A DNA stretch of 64,000 bases. Origin: Corticium candelabrum (lineage: Eukaryota; Porifera; Homoscleromorpha; Homosclerophorida; Plakinidae). A program made the position numbers and the translations under genes. The number at the start of each line of letters is the position of its first letter. The stretch's first letter is position 1. The notes under the pieces are model-generated. The model saw only the letters and a program-made list of their open reading frames with translations. It did no database searches and was not told where the DNA came from. Of this stretch, positions 20,901 to 31,128 are shown piece after piece. The stretch lies in contig NC_085088.1 in assembly GCF_963422355.1 (NCBI RefSeq), positions 7,012,014-7,076,013 on the forward strand, given 5' to 3'.

Positions 20901-22118
20901 GATAACTGCAGTCCCGAGTACATTTGCAGATCTTGCTTACAAAGTGTTTGAAATGGTCACTGCGTCTTTTCTATTGGGTTCTGTCCGCATAGATTTTGTG
21001 ATAGGCCGATACCCTGCCATAAGCATCAAGAGCTGTGAACGAAGTCAACGAGCAAAGCAAGGGATAGTAAAAATTCGAGTGGCCAATCGATCTCAAAAGT
21101 ACCTTACACAATGGAAAAATATTTACTGCGGACTGCAATAAGTTGGATCTGTCAGAGTTCCTTGTCAGAGAATGGGTAAGGCTAGAATACGCTCGAAAAC
21201 TTGACAATCGTTTCGTCTTTGTGACTCATGGCACTACATGTACTCTTCTAACCAGTAGTGATAGAATTGCAGCCACTGCCGCTGAAGTTCCAGACCTAGA
21301 GCGTTCTCACGAGGAAGCAGACACTCGTTTGCTACTTCATGCAGCGCATGCAGATGCGAACGGGTATACGAGTGGAGTGATCAGATCACCTGACACTGAC
21401 GATGCAATCTTGGCATGCACCTTGAGTCCTGGTATCGCTACTCGCATTATTTTTTCCGAACGAGAAGTAAAACACGCTTGCGGTACATCGACATTCAAAC
21501 AATGAGAAGTCATCAAAGTGAAACGGTGTGCAATGCACTTCTTGGACTACACGCTCTAACCGGCTGTGATAGAATTAGTGCATTCAAATGGTGAGGAAAG
21601 AAAGCTGGATTGCAAATTACACGCCTCAGTCGTCTATTGTGTCCCTGATGATTTGTTTCAGCTATGCGAAGCTTTTGTATGTCAATTGTACGGATCGAAG
21701 TTAGAAGATGTTAACAACTGTCAGTAAGAGTTGTTCTCTGTCAAGAGCGCACAGGGCGAAAGCCTTCCGCCAACGCAAGATGCTATACGTATGCATGTGC
21801 AGAGAGCCAATTATCAGGCCAGAGTTTGGTCACGGGCCCTTCAAGCTAAACCAGACAAAACCTCTCCATGTGATTACGGGTGGGAACTTAATGATGATAA
21901 ACTATCAATACAATGGATGACGCAAAAGGCAGCACCAGATAATCTGCTTGTTCTAATCAATTGCCATTTCTAAACTGGATATGGCTCAGCTCGTGTGCAC
22001 GTGAAGGTATGCAATGTACTGATGCTTGTATCTGTGCCGACTGCAAAAACCAATATACTTCACGTACGTTTGAAACGGACAGTGAAGAAAATGAACATGA
22101 AGACACGTATTACTAATA
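17975..22118 (+). pseudogene. HEEADTRL-family gene (uncharacterised, TE-like), multiply frameshifted
   Basis: I recognise the order of conserved blocks of a large protein family found in cnidarian, sponge and other invertebrate genomes, without a known function. Blocks seen: an N-terminal HERAFLKLAKEV..LKVRLLKHF (18075-18270), DTLSGAGTTHCTNGIVVQ (18946-19000), IPGWAGFN (about 19255-19280), SVVIVLNQAIYSK (19415-19455), MYRILWKEFEEW (19670-19700), MIPWLFAYDRVNYSRYL (19981-20031), a long middle ORF (20614-21120), SHEEADTRLLLHA (21305-21343), SPDTDD (21388-21405), CDRISAFK (about 21562-21588), VQRANYQARVW (21798-21832) and a Cys-rich tail (21990-22060). The last conserved blocks resemble the acidic motifs of PIN/FEN-like nucleases, which is inference. 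At least six frame changes or stops make this copy dead. No terminal repeats were found. Confidence 0.7.
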
Positions 22119-22530
22119 GTTTAGTCACTCGGTTAGCTGTGTACAATGTACCGATCATATGTTGAGTCAAGTACGTGGGTATTTACACATGTCTACTATT
22201 CTAAAAATTATTATAGTTAACTTTTAACCTCTGCATCCATTTGTTTAGTATCACACTACTAATTAGTTCATATACTAAAAAGAATGGGTGAGATGGACAC
22301 CACAGGAACGATCCTTCTAATACAGAGGTCACCCGTTACCATGGCAACACCACGTAATCCCAGAAATGCAATTTTTGACACCCCCGCAGTCCTAGTATTG
22401 ATACAGTTTGTCTGCTCTACATCCACGCAACAGGTCCCGATCATAAAATTTAGATTGTACTCTTGCGGTGACGGACTTTTCGAAAGCTGACCTTGGCTGT
22501 GGGACGTCTGTTCCGAGAACGTCATGAGCA
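22119..22530. other. No recognisable gene
   Basis: Contains an open minus-strand frame 22570-22268 that I cannot place. The stretch 22285-22400 has the even composition of an interspersed repeat, but no second copy is seen in the window. Confidence 0.4.
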
Positions 22531-23660
22531 TGACAAAGCTAGAGGGTGAACAACCGAAGACAGCAAACAAGTTTGTGGAATGCTACCATAAACTCTTGAT
22601 GAGCACCTAGGATGTCTCTCAGGTACGGTACATCTGGAGATAAACTACGAGGCCACACTTGTGCAACTTCCGGTACCAAAGATCCCAGTGGAACTCAAAG
22701 AACAGCTCGTTGCAGAAATCAAGCAATTGGAATTTAACAGGCGTCATAACTAGTAGATGAACCGTCAGATTGGGTCTCAGCACAGTGGTTGTGAAAAATC
22801 CAAACGGAAAGCTACGCATTTTGCATCAATCCAAAGCCGCGAGATCTTACTCTCAAACGACAGCATTACTGCATGACTAACATTGACGACCTGCGTCCTC
22901 AACTATCTCAAGCGAAGATCATTACGGTCTGCGATGTCCAGAATGGTTTCTGGCATGTTGCCTTAGATGACACGAGCAGCCGACTCACAACTTTCGGAAC
23001 TCCGGTACCGCTGGCTGAGAATGCCATTCGGCATATCCCCAGTACATGAAATATTTCAGAGACAACTGAACCAAGCTCTGAAAGGCCTAAAGAGTGTCTA
23101 CGTGATTGCAGACGACATCTCAGTTACAGGACAAGGAGGAAGCATAAAGAATGCAAAGAAGGATTACGACAAAATCTCATGCAGCTTCTCAATCGGTGTA
23201 AGAAAAAAAATGAAGCTGAATAAAAGAAAACTCCGCGTGCGACAACCTGAGGTCACCTACATGAGATATATTCTGACAGCCAAGGAACTAAACCGGATCC
23301 GTCAACAGTATAAGCGGTAAACGACATGACCAGGCCAAAGAACGTGGAAGAAGTCCAACGACTGCTGGGGATTGTCAATTACCTTGCACGATATCCGCGT
23401 AATCTGTCTCATATGAGTGAGCCACTGCAACAGATCGCCCGCCACGAAATTAAGTGGCAATGGACCGACTACCTAGAAAAATTGTTGCCGAATATCAAAT
23501 CTGCTATCACCAGAGCTCCCGTATTAAAGTACTTCGACCCGGCAACTGCAACAGTTCTGAAATGCTATGCGTCAAGCACCGGCGTGGGCGCTGTGCTTCT
23601 ACACGATGGGCAACACGTCTTCAGACAGGAACAACTATCAGACCGCCTGAAAGACTAGAC
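22531..23660 (+). pseudogene. Ty3/gypsy pol fragment: RT and start of RNase H
   Basis: Frameshifted but continuous gypsy-type Pol: LPVPKIPVELKEQL (about 22660-22705), IC/CINPKPRD (about 22825), the RT core QHYCMTNIDDLRPQLS, VCDVQNGFWHVALDD (about 22925-22970), RYRWLRMPFGI (about 23000-23035), VYVIADDISVTG (YADD-equivalent VIADD, about 23100) and, at 23326-23658, the RT-RNase H connection (RLLGIVNYLARYPRNLS, PVLKYFDP). At least three frame changes occur. The rest of RNase H and integrase are not adjacent; an integrase fragment lies at 25945. Confidence 0.8.
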
Positions 23661-23820
23661 TTGTAGAAAGGGAGATGTAGTGCGAGCTAATAATAGCGTA
23701 GGAAAGTATGCATGCGCTGACTTGTCTAGAACTAGATCGCGTACGTTGTGTTACGTTCATAGAGCACTGCCAATAAACGAGCACAAAAACTACGTTGTCA
23801 ATAGTTTAAGAAAGAAAGAA
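23661..23820 (+). repeat. Possible LTR remnant after polypurine tract
   Basis: GAAAGGGAGATG (about 23666-23677) looks like a polypurine tract followed by TGT/TAG-type LTR sequence, with AATAAA at about 23772. No second LTR was identified, so this is tentative. Confidence 0.3.
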
Positions 23821-23989
23821 TGACATGGACAAGCTTTTTGACTTTAATGTACAGATCCAAGTCCACCAATGTTTTAAAGTATTTCGCTGTGAAGGACTGG
23901 TTTATCATAGAAGTTTAGGATGTGTACAAGTAGAGGATCTGTAACAATAAAATAATCTGTCTGACTGTCTGTCCATACGTATGCCCACA

Positions 23990-24031
23990 TGTATGTATGT
24001 ATGTATGTATGTATGTATGTATGTATGTATG
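23990..24031. repeat. (TATG)n microsatellite
   Basis: About 42 bp of TATG repeat at the 5' boundary of a LINE fragment. Confidence 0.95.
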
Positions 24032-24362
24032 CAGGCTATCATGTTTCGCTTGTGACAGTAGAAGTCGGTTCTAGAGGCGTTGTTTCTGACTCTTTTTTCA
24101 CTTTCATCAATGACTGGACAAATACCAAGGGTCATGAATCGTCGTCTCTTTTCGATTCTATACGTCGTAAAGTAATCTGCTCTTCCTACGCCATCTGGTC
24201 AAGAAGGATCAGTGACTCGTGGTTTTAAATTGTAATGCTTATATTATAGTCACGTTTGGATAACTTGAGCTTAGCTACTAGCTGTTATTGTGCGCAGCTG
24301 TAAGAGTGCAGCTTAGGCATAGCTGTAGTTGCTCCCCTTAGGTTTGTAACCATAATAAAGGG
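24032..24362 (+). pseudogene. 5'-truncated LINE 3' end
   Basis: The frame VSLVTVEVGSRGVV..FDSIRRKVICSSYAIW (24040-24215) has the typical conserved tail (LxTxEVGSRG then R..VI.SSY.IW) that follows RT in a LINE group common in marine invertebrates. The stop at 24226-24228 is followed by a 3' UTR with GTTTGTAACCATAATAAAG at about 24342-24360. The rest of the ORF is absent. Confidence 0.6.
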
Positions 24363-24372
24363 TCTCTCACAT

Positions 24373-24492
24373 GTATGTCATTTGTTTGCCAATCTTGTGG
24401 CAAGGAATGCCGTTCAAAAGCAGGTGTTAAATCCCACCAGAGACACAGAGGACACTAAAGAGAGTCATCACTGTTATCAGTGAACATGCCAT
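24373..24492 (+). pseudogene. RTE/CR1-like LINE 3' end
   Basis: Nearly identical to 56732-56850, the 3' end of the larger LINE copy: the terminal C2H2 finger (FANLVARNAV in this frame, the finger C..C..H..H in the other), the stop and the first 35 bp of 3' UTR. Where the other copy ends in (TA)n then (TATG)n, this one ends in (TATG)n. Confidence 0.8.
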
Positions 24493-24528
24493 CATGTATG
24501 TATGTATGTATGTATGTATGTATGTATA
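24493..24528. repeat. (TATG)n microsatellite tail
   Basis: About 36 bp of TATG repeat directly following the LINE 3' end. Confidence 0.95.
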
Positions 24529-24604
24529 CATAAGTTCCCTTGGGCAAGGAACTAACATACACTTGCCTCTCTCTCCGGAGTGTCAGTTCTGTCCAGCAAG
24601 TTTG

Positions 24605-24730
24605 AAGCATTAAGTATAAAGTATGAAGTACAGCAAGTATGACGTACCTAGTGACATGATAGTGTGACTGCTGAAAGTGTAGAGTATAGCAAGTATAGAA
24701 AGTTTAGGGTATAGCAAGTATAGTCATTGC
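24605..24730. repeat. Degenerate AAGTATAG-type short repeats
   Basis: Variants of AGTATAGCAAGTATAG and AAGTATGAAGTAC recur about every 15-25 bp (24612-24650, 24680-24725). I infer no function. Confidence 0.6.
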
Positions 24731-24799
24731 AGTATCGAACCTGGGCCGTAAGGGTCCTGTAAAAAAATGTATGTATATAGGTTTATCAGAATGTTTGGG

Positions 24800-24912
24800 G
24801 AGTCTCCGCTTAGATAACCGAATTTTATTATGCCCCAAAAGTCGGGACGCTGGAATTGTGTTAATCAACTTAATTAATTGGCCCGGTCGAAGAACGAGGT
24901 ACATGGCTTGTA
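24800..24912 (+). repeat. Interspersed repeat X, copy 1
   Basis: About 113 bp closely similar (roughly 88-90 percent by eye) to 45372-45483, from TCTCCGCTTAGATAA to CTACATGGCTTGTATAT-type sequence. It is followed here by an RLE-LINE fragment and at the second site by a Penelope-like ORF. It may be the terminus of an unidentified element. Confidence 0.75.
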
Positions 24913-24929
24913 TATTGGATAACAACGCG

Positions 24930-25722
24930 AAATGTAATATTGAAGAAAGCTATCTCAGCCTACGTGATCAAGCACGACTGAAAGCAGTGACAACTCCTCA
25001 CTCGGGGGCTTGGTTGAGGGTAATTCCTAACCGCAGTCTCGGCCTAGCCATGTCCCCTCAGGAGTTTGTTGTTGCCTTGCGATTACGTCTAGGAATAGCT
25101 GTATTTCCACGTCATCCCACGTCATACAGATGTACATGTAATCATGTCCTTGATGAACATGGCGACCATGCCCTTGGTTGCGGACCGTTGAGAATTAAAC
25201 GTCATGATGCTGTATGTGATGTTATCTACCACTGTCTCTTGAAGGAAAATGCTGATACACGTCGTGCACAAGGATGCTCGACTCTGTCCTTTGATAGACC
25301 GGGTGATGTTTATCACCCTGATTTCTCTCAGGGCAAACCTGCCTATTTTGATGTGTCGGTCAGGAATTTATTCGATCCTTCTCACATTATCAACGCTGCA
25401 GGTAGAGCAGGTGTGGCTGCTAAGCTGGGGAATGTGAGAAAGATCTTCGACACGATGAGAACGTTGCAGTTGCAGGGGGGATTTTCTATCCTCTAATAGT
25501 TGAAACTAATGGAGTGTGGTCAATGCACAGCCTGGAGGTTCTGAAATCCATTGCGAAGAAAACACATCTGTTCAACGGATTGACTTTTAGTAGAACTTTA
25601 TGTAATTTACACGAACAGTTGTCATGTAATCTTTGGCAGTACAATGCTAAATTCATAGTAGATAAGTTAGCTTTGTTTAGCTATGACATGGATTCTTTTA
25701 ATATAGTTTTAAAAAATTTAAA

Positions 25723-25723
<1 letters not shown>
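24930..25723 (+). pseudogene. RLE-type LINE (copy D), C-terminal fragment
   Basis: Covers the last quarter of the LINE protein: SLRDQARLKAV, AWLRVIPNRSLGLAM, the Cys/His cluster CTCNHVLDEHGDHALGC, the nuclease patch RPGDVYHPDF..YFDVSVRN, then after a frameshift near 25410 the blocks EKDLRHDENV, GGIFYPLIVE and QLSCNLWQYNAKFIVDKL. It ends in AT-rich sequence passing into a (TA)n tract, as the other copies do. Confidence 0.85.

Positions 25724-25763
<40 letters not shown>
25724..25763. repeat. (TA)n microsatellite
   Basis: About 40 bp of TA repeat with one AAT interruption, at the 3' boundary of RLE-LINE copy D. Confidence 0.95.
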
Positions 25764-25765
<2 letters not shown>

Positions 25766-25944
25766 CCAGAGATTGGTCATCTTGCATTTACGGAAGGTGT
25801 AAATAGAAGATGTAGGCTATGTTCAATTAGGGGTCAGCGTCATGAGAATCGAGTCAAAAGTGTTAGTTGTAAGGTCTTCTTGTGTATTTCTGATGAGAAG
25901 AATTTTTTTACGATTTCCACACTGTGAAAAACTTGTAGTTTACA

Positions 25945-26795
25945 GTATTACATTTTACTGGGTGTGTTCTTTCGCACGGCAAAAGATCCCACTCACGGTG
26001 TAATTACGGATAACGGCCCTCCATTCGTGTCGTACAAGTTGAAACAATTTGAGAGAGCATGGAAATTTACCCATACTACGACCAGTCCGCACCACCCGCA
26101 AGGTACGGAAAAGTGTAGAACGCTGTAAAAAGGATGAAGTAACTCATGAAAAAAGCAGCAGCTTCGGGTTACAACCGGTCTTCCCTTCTTAGATTGGCAA
26201 AACACTCCATCACAAGGCATAGAGACAAGCCCTGCACAGCGTCTTCTGAACCGGTGGACACAAACCCTTACCAGGGCATGAAGATTTACTGAAACCTCAG
26301 CTAGTTCAAGGAGTCGCGCAACAATTACAGAAAAAGAAGCAGAAACAAGCAGAATACTAAGACAAAGACGCCAGAAACCTTCCGTCACTATCTCTAGGAG
26401 ATGTGGTCAGAGTGCAACCTACAGAAGAAACAGCCTGCAAAAAGGCAGTCGTGGTACATCAAACAGCGACCCGATCTTACATCGTGCGCAAAGAGGGAGA
26501 ATTGTACAGAAGAAACTGTAGAGTACTGCAAAACTAAAGAGACAAGGACTACTGCTCCAACGCAAGATACGAGTCAGGACCCTCCTCAACAAACAAGACA
26601 TGGCGAAGAAGACTCTACAGACACACAGATACAAGTGAAACACGATTATCAACCTCCAGCGATCACAACTTAGCCAAACGCAACAAGAGGAGAGTCAGCC
26701 GAGTTAGCAGCCAAATGAAGACGGCTCAAACCCGATGACCAATGGCAGTACCAGCGGGAGACCACTCAGAAAACCAGCCTACCTGCAGGATTATA
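25945..26795 (+). pseudogene. Ty3/gypsy integrase C-terminal half
   Basis: GVITDNGPPFVSYKLKQF (about 26000-26055) carries the second catalytic Asp of the DDE integrase. TTTSPHHPQG follows; the expected NG(x)VE block reads degenerate as TEKCR. After frameshifts come DWQNTPSQGIETSPAQRL-type residues, then LSLGDVVRVQPTE (about 26390-26420), the SH3-like C-terminal domain. PLRKPAYLQDYI near 26765-26795 resembles gypsy Pol C-termini. Stops and at least three frameshifts are present. Confidence 0.75.
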
Positions 26796-27130
26796 TTTGC
26801 TGTAGTTGTAAGGCTAAGCTCAAGTTATCTCATTGAAGCATTCGTGTAAATCAAATTGAAGTTGGAGCGCTGTGTCAATGTTCTAGTTTAGAGTTCTTTG
26901 TTATCATTTGACAATTGTGTATCTCAGCAAGTGTAAACGTAGCTTACAAATATTAAATGAAGTCGGAGTTAGTAATCAAGTGGTTTTGCTCTATTATCTA
27001 CTACACTAATTACTTAGCTAGAGTATAATACTCTAGTACGATGCAGTGAAACCGAGTATCCAACACGCACTGGCATCGCCCAGACACACAAGATACAACA
27101 AGTCTGTCATGTATGGAGAAGTTAACACTG
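26796..27130. other. Possible LTR remnant; short palindrome
   Basis: 26797-26995 directly follows the integrase C-terminus and could be LTR sequence (no partner found). An imperfect palindrome CTAGAGTATAATACTCTAG lies near 27020-27038. Confidence 0.3.
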
Positions 27131-28299
27131 AAGGAAGTTAATTGATGATTGTAGACATTGACAATATAGCAACAGATACCGGATCGAGTCACTCCATAAC
27201 TTTTTCTTGTCTTCTTTCTGAAACACACAACAAGTGCCGAATAAAGAGTCTTGATCCCAACATCCGACGTTCTTGGACAACTTCAATGTCAGTTTGGAGA
27301 CCACGTAACTGGGTAAGAGCATCCACTCTCGTCCATAGCAGTTTCCGCCACTGCTCTAAAAAGCATAGAATGGAAGAATGGTGTTAACTGGGTTTGAAAT
27401 ACAAAACGCGAACAACCCTGTTGGAGATTGCCTCGAGTGAGACTCCGCTGCAAAAATCCAGTCAGTCAGTTTACATAACCCCACACACATGTCCACACAA
27501 AGTCCACGACGTCTGAGTCTGTAGCAATGACTACAAGCAAGCGTGCAGCACCTACAACAGGTATGACATATCACTGAAAGTGGTAACTCTAAGTGAGCAT
27601 TATTTCATGTCTTCAGAAATCAACTGGGACGACGTGGCTGCAGTGCTGACCACAAAGATAGAATCTCTAGTCAGAGCTCAGCAATGCAAGACAGCTTTCG
27701 TTCCCACTGCTGAGGAGACAATTGGACGGTTTTCACTTGGAACAGCAAATAAACATAAGAAGCACCACACCTGCATGATATGCTACTATCTACAAATACC
27801 CCCTGAAGTCAGATACAAAGACTTTCCACGAGATGATAAAACATGTTGGTAAAGACCGCCTAGGTAACAGTGGCCAGGAGATACTCTCTTTGTCGTTCCT
27901 TAGTGGCGTTTAAAACGCTGGGTGTTGCTACTAAAAAGAACAGGTGAACACAGCAGACAATTACGGTGGATAAGCCGGTTGCATCGTGTCTAGTGGTTGG
28001 AAATGTCCCGTAATGGTTCAGCAAGAGATTTCTACGCGGTGGTTCTACGCGGTGGTTCGACTGGATCACTTTCTTGAAACGGTCCAAGGAAACCTACAAT
28101 GACTTCAAACAAAGCGGCTGAATGTCCCTCTTTCATACCTTGAACCTCAGTAACGTCGTTGACGAATGTCAAGACTCAGCCATTCACGGATAGGTGGTTA
28201 AGCAGCTGGTTTGTCGCTATAATCTCCATACCAAGAACACTATGGCCACGGTCTTCCAGTTCCTTTAGTTGTCGTTGCCTACATGCCACTAGGAATATT
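27131..28299. other. Unrecognised region with short open frames
   Basis: Open frames 27142-27387 (+), 27322-27122 (-) and 27580-27852 (+) have no family I recognise. A 14-bp direct repeat (TCTACGCGGTGGTT) occurs twice at about 28031-28057. Confidence 0.3.
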
Positions 28300-28357
28300 T
28301 TCATCCGAGCTGTGTCGCTGTCACTGATTCATCCGAGCTACGTCGCTGTCACTGATC
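28300..28357. repeat. 28-bp tandem duplication
   Basis: CATCCGAGCT(G/A)(T/C)GTCGCTG and the following TCACTGAT occur twice in direct tandem. Confidence 0.8.
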
Positions 28358-28384
28358 TACAACAAAGGGTAAGCTAATTAATAA

Positions 28385-28952
28385 TTAGGCAGTATACCTA
28401 AGTATGTCCTGGACGGAACATATCGAAACTTTCCTTTTGAAACTAAGAGCACATAAACGCTTTTGAGCCTTGTTGTGTCTCTGCCCATTGGGGTACACAA
28501 GAGCTGATGGGTTGGTCACATTCCAAAGCGGAGCAGTGGCTGCAGCATGGGTAGCTAGTTGCATTGTGACAGCTTTTTCGTTGGATTCCAGCGCTTCTGT
28601 GATGGCCTTTCTATTACAGAGTCTTCTTGTTGTCATTTCTTGAAGGGCACTGTCGACGCTCTTAGCTTTCAGTTTTTCATGTCTGTACAACGCTGCAGTG
28701 ACCTGTTTGCCATCTATATTTAGATTAGTGTGCTATAGCAAGTTGGCAAACTATTAGTGCAGTATTACTTACCTGGAACATCTGGGCTATACTCTGTGGA
28801 ATCCCAAAATGGATCACCAATTTGACATCTTTCACATCTATGCTCTGGAAAACTAATGGTGCCTTTGCACTGGACTGACAAATTTGAATAATCGTGGACC
28901 TGCGCCATTCCAAACTCAGAGGTGTGGTATAGAACTCAACTTTGTAGCACAA
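28385..28952 (-). pseudogene. RecQ-like helicase exon pair, incomplete
   Basis: A minus-strand exon ending at 28773 reads FQSIDVKDVKLVIHFGIPQS followed by IAQMFQ, the sequence around and just after RecQ helicase motif V. It ends at a consensus donor CAG|GTAAGT. A 70-bp intron (28772-28703) would join it in phase 0 to VTAALYRHEKLKAKSV..MTTRRLCNRKAITEAL, which resembles the segment after motif VI. Motif VI itself (GRAGRDG-type) is missing between the two, and the GMG part of motif V is degenerate. I read this as a decayed or partly captured RecQ-like gene; the stop is at about 28385. Other interpretations are open. Confidence 0.4.
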
Positions 28953-29215
28953 ACGATTGATACTAATACCCCTGTTAAAGAACTGAACACAAACTCAATC
29001 GTACATACCAATGCGGTAGCGTTGGATTACAGCAAGTTCCTTCACAATATTTCAAGTGTATTGGTACCGCTACACAAATTACTAAAGAAGGGAGCAAAGT
29101 CGTGCCGGGGAAAAGAACGGGACACGGAATTCAATGAATCCAAAATATTGTTGACCTCTCCAAAACTTTTGATTCATTACGATGCGCGAAAACGTCTGAT
29201 CAGTCTGCAGAAGTA
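28953..29215 (+). pseudogene. Ty3/gypsy pol fragment (RT-RNase H connection)
   Basis: The frame YSKFLHNISSVLVPLHKLLKKG..FNESKILLTSPKLLIHYDA (29030-29185) is the conserved thumb/connection of gypsy Pol (F..N.S....PL..LL.K......F...K..L......L.HYD). Continuation is frameshifted. Confidence 0.7.
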
Positions 29216-29599
29216 GCAGCCACAACATCACAGCTGTTAGCTCTATGGTAGAAGTGGAAGAAGACCGCCGTGAGGCCAATTTCACCCAAGATTTATGGGT
29301 GTGATATCATCTCAGAACAGTCACCCATGAATGATCCGGTTACAGGCTGATGGTGCCACAGTTAAATTTAATATTGAATCAATAGCTGATTTAAACGTTC
29401 TATCATTATAAATAAACGTAGTTGCAGAAAGTCTTTCAGCCCTCACCCCAGTCTCTCAAAAGGCTAACTGGGCTCCCCTAGAGGTGCTACGTCATTTCCA
29501 GTCTGCTGTAACATGGAGAAACGGCGTAGCTACGTAGACTACATATGCAGTGAAAGGACTGGCTTAGCCTCTTCTAGGTTTACCAGCAATAGAAAAGCC

Positions 29600-29935
29600 A
29601 AATCTTTTGTCCAGGTACATAGCGACAGAGAGTCGGATCACCTCTCCTCATATCCTACAGTTTTTCAAAAAATAGAACTCCTGGCACCTGAGTACATTAT
29701 GCAGCTAAGAGAAGACGCTAAACCACGTCTTATGTCTGCGCCTAGACTAGTCGCAGTGCCGTTTTCGTCAAAGATAAATACAAGCATTTAGCAAGGATTG
29801 AGTAAGCTGGGGTTACCACCCGCATAGACCAACCAACGAAATGGTGCAAAGGTATGATTGTACTTCCTAAACCACAAGAAAAATAAGAATACGTGTAGAC
29901 CTCACTATACGATAGATCCGATACTTTTCTCACTA
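29600..29935 (+). pseudogene. Ty3/gypsy RT N-terminal fragment
   Basis: YPTVFQKIELLAPEYIMQL (29658-29715), PRLMSAPRLVAVPFSSK, then after the stop at 29789 a shifted frame with TRIDQPTKWCKGMIVLPKP and KIRICVDL. These are the blocks just upstream of the RT active site in gypsy elements. They are out of the normal order relative to 28953-29215, so it is a separate fragment. Confidence 0.7.
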
Positions 29936-30906
29936 GCTGGACGATGATAAAAGCGTTTGTAATGGCTTAGTGCATCCTATCTTCAGCGACAAACTGATAT
30001 CTATAGTCAATTTGTGGGTGAAAACATTACGCATAGCAACTCAATGAATGCCGAAACTGAGGCTCCTGGTGAAGAGTTTGCCGACAAAGGAATAAGTCAA
30101 GACTCTGCAAGTACGTTGGTCAAATCATCTAATAAGACAACATACTCAATTTCAAATAACTACCCATAGTTCACGTTTCCCTAAACTGCAACTGTATTCC
30201 TTATTGTGTTATATTTCATCAATGAACTCAAACAGCTCATTCGTAAAAACTACTTTGTCTTCACTTATTAGTCTTACCACGACTGACCACGTTGCTTACA
30301 CGACGACAAACAAAAGAAAGTTGTAAATAAGAGACTCATAACTTGACGAGGAGACAGACTAGCTGATGCAGATTACGTGATATATGATATGACTCGTATC
30401 ATCACATGACTGACTACGTTAGCACGTCCTTGCATGCATGAAACAAGAAGCCGCAAGATCTAACAGCTGGCGGTCAGTAAAGATGTGATAAACGTAGTGT
30501 TAGAGCTGATGTAGCCGTGAATCATTCCCACTTGATAATGCAAATAGATCAACTTCACAAACAATGTCATAAGAAATACCATAGCGATATCAAATCTACA
30601 TGATATTGAGCAAACGTGTGTTCTCGAGTGAAATTTCTGGTGTATTGTAACTCCAGCTTCAAATTCAAAGAATTCTCCAGGTTCACAATTTTTTTCTTTT
30701 CGCTGAGATCTACGACATGGATTTTACACCCGTGCGTCCATTCTCATAAATAAATTTAGACCACCAGAACGAGTAAACTTCTTTCCAGACACACTGCATT
30801 AATACGGCTTTTCTACCGTGTGCATGCGTGCAAACTGGTCAGTTATGGCAGCTGCATGACATCTGTTGCTCTGTTGTAGTCTAAGTCGTCTTCTCTAGCT
30901 TTAAAC
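29936..30906. other. No recognisable gene
   Basis: AT-rich sequence without long frames or clear repeats. Confidence 0.5.
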
Positions 30907-31128
30907 TAATAGCGCGTTTACACGAGCACTTGTAACCGGGCCAGCCCGTGTCAGCCGAGTTTGAAAGCTACGTGTAAACGTCCGTCGAGCCGTGTCGAGC
31001 CGTGCTGGCCGGGCCCAGCTAGAATGGTGGGGCCAGCCCGGGCTGGCCCGAGCCAGGCACGTCGTGTAAACGGTGTGCGTACTGCACCGAGGTCGGGATT
31101 AGAGCTGCGCATGCTCATTTCGTTCAAG

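Noticed and set aside
22268-22570. Minus-strand ORF of 100 aa as a gene
   Set aside because: Starts inside gypsy-flanking sequence, has no recognisable motif and no splice context.
29936-30906. tRNA, snRNA or rRNA genes (searched for by eye here and in other non-coding gaps)
   Set aside because: No cloverleaf, box A/B or conserved rRNA/snRNA sequence was recognised; a covariance search was not possible.
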